Source: Caldifarciminota bacterium RBG_13_43_14 (GTDB taxonomy: Bacteria; Hydrothermota; Tepidihabitantia; SM23-42). From it: a DNA stretch of 25,668 nt. The notes under the pieces are model-generated. The model saw only the letters and a list, made by a program, of their open reading frames with translations, did no database searches and was not told the DNA's origin. The stretch lies in assembly GCA_001771735.1 (NCBI GenBank), contig MEUM01000082.1, positions 1 through 25,668 on the forward strand, given 5' to 3'. Positions 23,781-25,668 of the stretch are shown here, one piece after another. The position numbers and the translations under genes were made by a program. How positions within the stretch are numbered: the first letter of the stretch is position 1; every line of letters starts with the position of its first letter.

Positions 23781-25480
23781 TAGTCGTTCTCCAGTGTGCT
23801 GGTATCGCCGATCTCCTCGCCCCACTCTTTAGCCCGCAGCATTCGGCGCATGATCTTGCCGCTGCGCGTTTTAGGTAATGAAGATACGAATTCGATTGCC
23901 TGAGGCATGGCCAGCGGCGAAAGTTTTTTGCGGATAAAGTTCATAATATCGAGTTCTAAATCTGCGTTCGGCTCATGACCAGGTTTTAGAGCAATAAATG
24001 CCTTAACGACTTCCATGTTCACTGGGTCTGGTTTGCCGACCGCGGCGGATTCAGCAACCGCTGGGTGCTCGAGCAAAGCTGACTCGATTTCAAATGGTCC
24101 GACTAGATGACCAGCCGTATTAATAACATCGTCATCGCGACCCATGAACCAGAAATAGCCTTCGTTATCAATACTGGCACGATCGCCGCATATGTACCAA
24201 CCGTTCTTGAATTTTTCATCATATAATTTTTTGTTATTCCAGTAAGTGCGGAACATCGATGGCCAGCCAGGTTTGAGCGCGATCAAACCCACTGTCCCGG
24301 CGGTTTCTATCGGTTCAAATTTCTTTGGATCAACGACAACTGCAGTAATTCCTGGAAATGGTGTGCCCATGGAGCCTGGTTTTACCGTCATGCCAGGAAA
24401 GTTCGTGATCACTATCGCTCCGGTTTCAGTTTGCCAGTAGGAATCGTGAAAAGGTTTTTTAAATACTTCCTGCGACCAGATCACGGCTTCAGCATTTAGG
24501 GGTTCGCCAACACTTATCAAATGGCGCAGGCAGGACATATCATGAGCTTTGACCGGTCCTGCGCCTTCTTTCATTAAAAGACGGATTGCAGTCGGTGCTG
24601 TGTACCATATTGTAACCTTATGTCTTTCAATGAAACTATACCATTTATCAGTGTTGAATCCCGAATCTAGCACAACCTGAGTAACGCCACTTGCCCAGGG
24701 TCCAATGATTCCGTAGGATGTACCGGTCACCCAGCCCGGGTCAGCAGTACACCAATAAATATCATCGGTGGTCAGATCCAGTGCCCATTTTGCCGTTATA
24801 TGTTGAGCAATAAGCGATGAATGAACATGCATTGCACCTTTTGGTTTTCCAGTAGTACCGGATGTATAATGCAGCACCGAGGGAAATTCCGGACCAGCCT
24901 TATATATGTCGAATTTTTCATTCAATTGCGCTTTTTCCATATTAAAACTGATTTCAAATTTTTCGAGTTTTTTATTCCCCGCGTCGACCACGAATATATA
25001 TTTTAGATCAGGTAATTTATGAAGTATTTTTCTTACTTTTCTAATATGCTTCATAGTGGTAAATATCGCGCAGGTCGACGCGTCCTCAAGCCGGGTGAAC
25101 AGGGCTTCTTCACCGAATGCCGAGAACAACGGCTGAACAATGCCGCCCATTTTCAGCACTCCCAAAAAACTTATGTACAATTCCGGGATACGGTCCATGA
25201 ACAGGCATATTCTTTCCTCAGGTTTGATCCCATTATCGAGCAGGAATTGAGCGATTGCATTGCTGTACAATCTTATATCATTATAGGTATATTTTTTCTT
25301 GTTGCCCTGAAAACCCTCCCAGATCAAGGCTGTTTTGTCCGCCATTCCTTTTTCACAGATCCTCTCGCTGCAATAATACGCAAGATTGTACATACCATCC
25401 TTACCGTATTCGAGTTCTTTAACTGACAACTGCCATTCGAAATTTTTGTATTTTTCCTCATAAGAACCAATATTGCCCAT
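23780..25480 (-). CDS. acs: Acetyl-CoA synthetase (AMP-forming)
   Basis: 566 residues from the ATG at 25480, seven bases after AAGGAGG; an ATG two codons earlier sits only one base from that site. It makes acetyl-CoA from acetate, ATP and CoA through acetyl-AMP. Visible parts: an N-terminal ACAS-type segment (SYEEKYKNFEWQLS), LHYTSGTTGKPKGAMHVH (phosphate-binding P-loop), WCTADPGWVTGTSYG, SYWQTETGAIVITN, GWYICGDRASIDNEGYFWFMGRDDDVI, and the C-terminal LPKTRSGKIMRRMLR, whose last-domain lysine is needed for adenylation and can be acetylated in relatives. The tail GDTSTLEND is typical of acetate enzymes. The length is close to Bacillus AcsA rather than the longer E. coli Acs. Propionate or other short acids remain possible. 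Confidence 0.92.
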   Translation of the reverse strand: MGNIGSYEEKYKNFEWQLSVKELEYGKDGMYNLAYYCSERICEKGMADKTALIWEGFQGNKKKYTYNDIRLYSNAIAQFLLDNGIKPEERICLFMDRIPELYISFLGVLKMGGIVQPLFSAFGEEALFTRLEDASTCAIFTTMKHIRKVRKILHKLPDLKYIFVVDAGNKKLEKFEISFNMEKAQLNEKFDIYKAGPEFPSVLHYTSGTTGKPKGAMHVHSSLIAQHITAKWALDLTTDDIYWCTADPGWVTGTSYGIIGPWASGVTQVVLDSGFNTDKWYSFIERHKVTIWYTAPTAIRLLMKEGAGPVKAHDMSCLRHLISVGEPLNAEAVIWSQEVFKKPFHDSYWQTETGAIVITNFPGMTVKPGSMGTPFPGITAVVVDPKKFEPIETAGTVGLIALKPGWPSMFRTYWNNKKLYDEKFKNGWYICGDRASIDNEGYFWFMGRDDDVINTAGHLVGPFEIESALLEHPAVAESAAVGKPDPVNMEVVKAFIALKPGHEPNADLELDIMNFIRKKLSPLAMPQAIEFVSSLPKTRSGKIMRRMLRAKEWGEEIGDTSTLEND

Positions 25481-25492
25481 CAACATGCCTCC

Positions 25493-25668
25493 TTACAGAT
25501 CATTTTCCATGATGGTTAAACTAAGCGATAATTGTTTTCTGCGGGTCGTTGAACAATGAATGTTTTTGATTGATCTATCATCGGCGATCTTTTTTAATTC
25601 ACCTTTTAGTGTGATCTTCTCATTGAATTCAATTTCAATATTTTTCCAGAAATATCCTTTTTCCAAAC
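25493..25668 (-). CDS. C-terminal end of an unidentified protein, cut by the right edge
   Basis: An open frame on the minus strand enters from the right edge and gives 57 residues before TAA at 25495-25493. It begins LEKGYFWKNIEIEFNEK and ends LSLSLTIMENDL. The other two minus frames are broken within this stretch. The alternating strand pattern would suit the end of a small beta-rich domain such as a hotdog-fold thioesterase or dehydratase, but that is a guess and I do not recognise the family. The stop is 12 bp from the preferred acs start, so it is probably the upstream gene of the same operon. Confidence 0.6.
   Translation of the reverse strand, partial: LEKGYFWKNIEIEFNEKITLKGELKKIADDRSIKNIHCSTTRRKQLSLSLTIMENDL

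Overview
The window looks like a chromosomal segment of a moderately AT-rich, diderm (Gram-negative) bacterium. It encodes a TonB-dependent receptor with an N-terminal carboxypeptidase-regulatory-like domain, a PilMNOPQ type IV pilus assembly set with an outer-membrane secretin, and two probable lipoproteins. Shine-Dalgarno sites of the AAGGAGG type and near-perfect TTGACA/TATAAT promoters are common. The gene style recalls uncultured FCB-type lineages such as candidate phylum WOR-3 (Stahlbacteria); that placement is inference from style only.

Region 1 (1-8353). A truncated plus-strand gene at the left edge appears frameshifted in a T8 run. Converging on it is a minus-strand run of five genes, read from a perfect sigma70-type promoter at 8473-8445: a seven-bladed propeller lipoprotein with a PKD domain, a TonB-dependent receptor, a small lipoprotein with an FnIII-like fold, an ARPP-1 (DUF6569) family protein, and an 844-residue protein that fuses a complete Ser/Thr protein kinase to a complete UvrD/PcrA-type helicase. 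The last two genes are three bases apart. This ARPP-1 plus kinase-helicase pair is the best candidate in the window for an undescribed system.

Region 2 (8554-10972). metK and ahcY lie in tandem on the plus strand and form the making and recycling arms of S-adenosylmethionine metabolism. They are followed by a 394-bp non-coding stretch holding two kinds of hairpin repeat.

Region 3 (11367-19333). These are housekeeping and pilus genes, all on the minus strand. pilM-pilN-pilO-pilP-pilQ start at a perfect promoter (19333-19306) and are followed by rsmD-coaD. A probably leaderless obgE-HEAT-dprA group comes next, with 8-11 bp gene overlaps.

Region 4 (19508-25668). A minus-strand series codes for an unidentified protein cut at the right edge, an AMP-forming acetyl-CoA synthetase, an acyl carrier protein, glycine C-acetyltransferase (Kbl), a DAO-family FAD oxidoreductase and tRNA-guanine transglycosylase. 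The order suggests two-carbon and glycine metabolism. A 130-bp repeat is present in two copies that are about 90% identical without gaps, one at the stop codon of kbl and one at the stop codon of acs. Three copies of a separate hairpin repeat, with compensating stem changes, are scattered over the window. No tRNA, rRNA, transposase, integrase or CRISPR array was seen.
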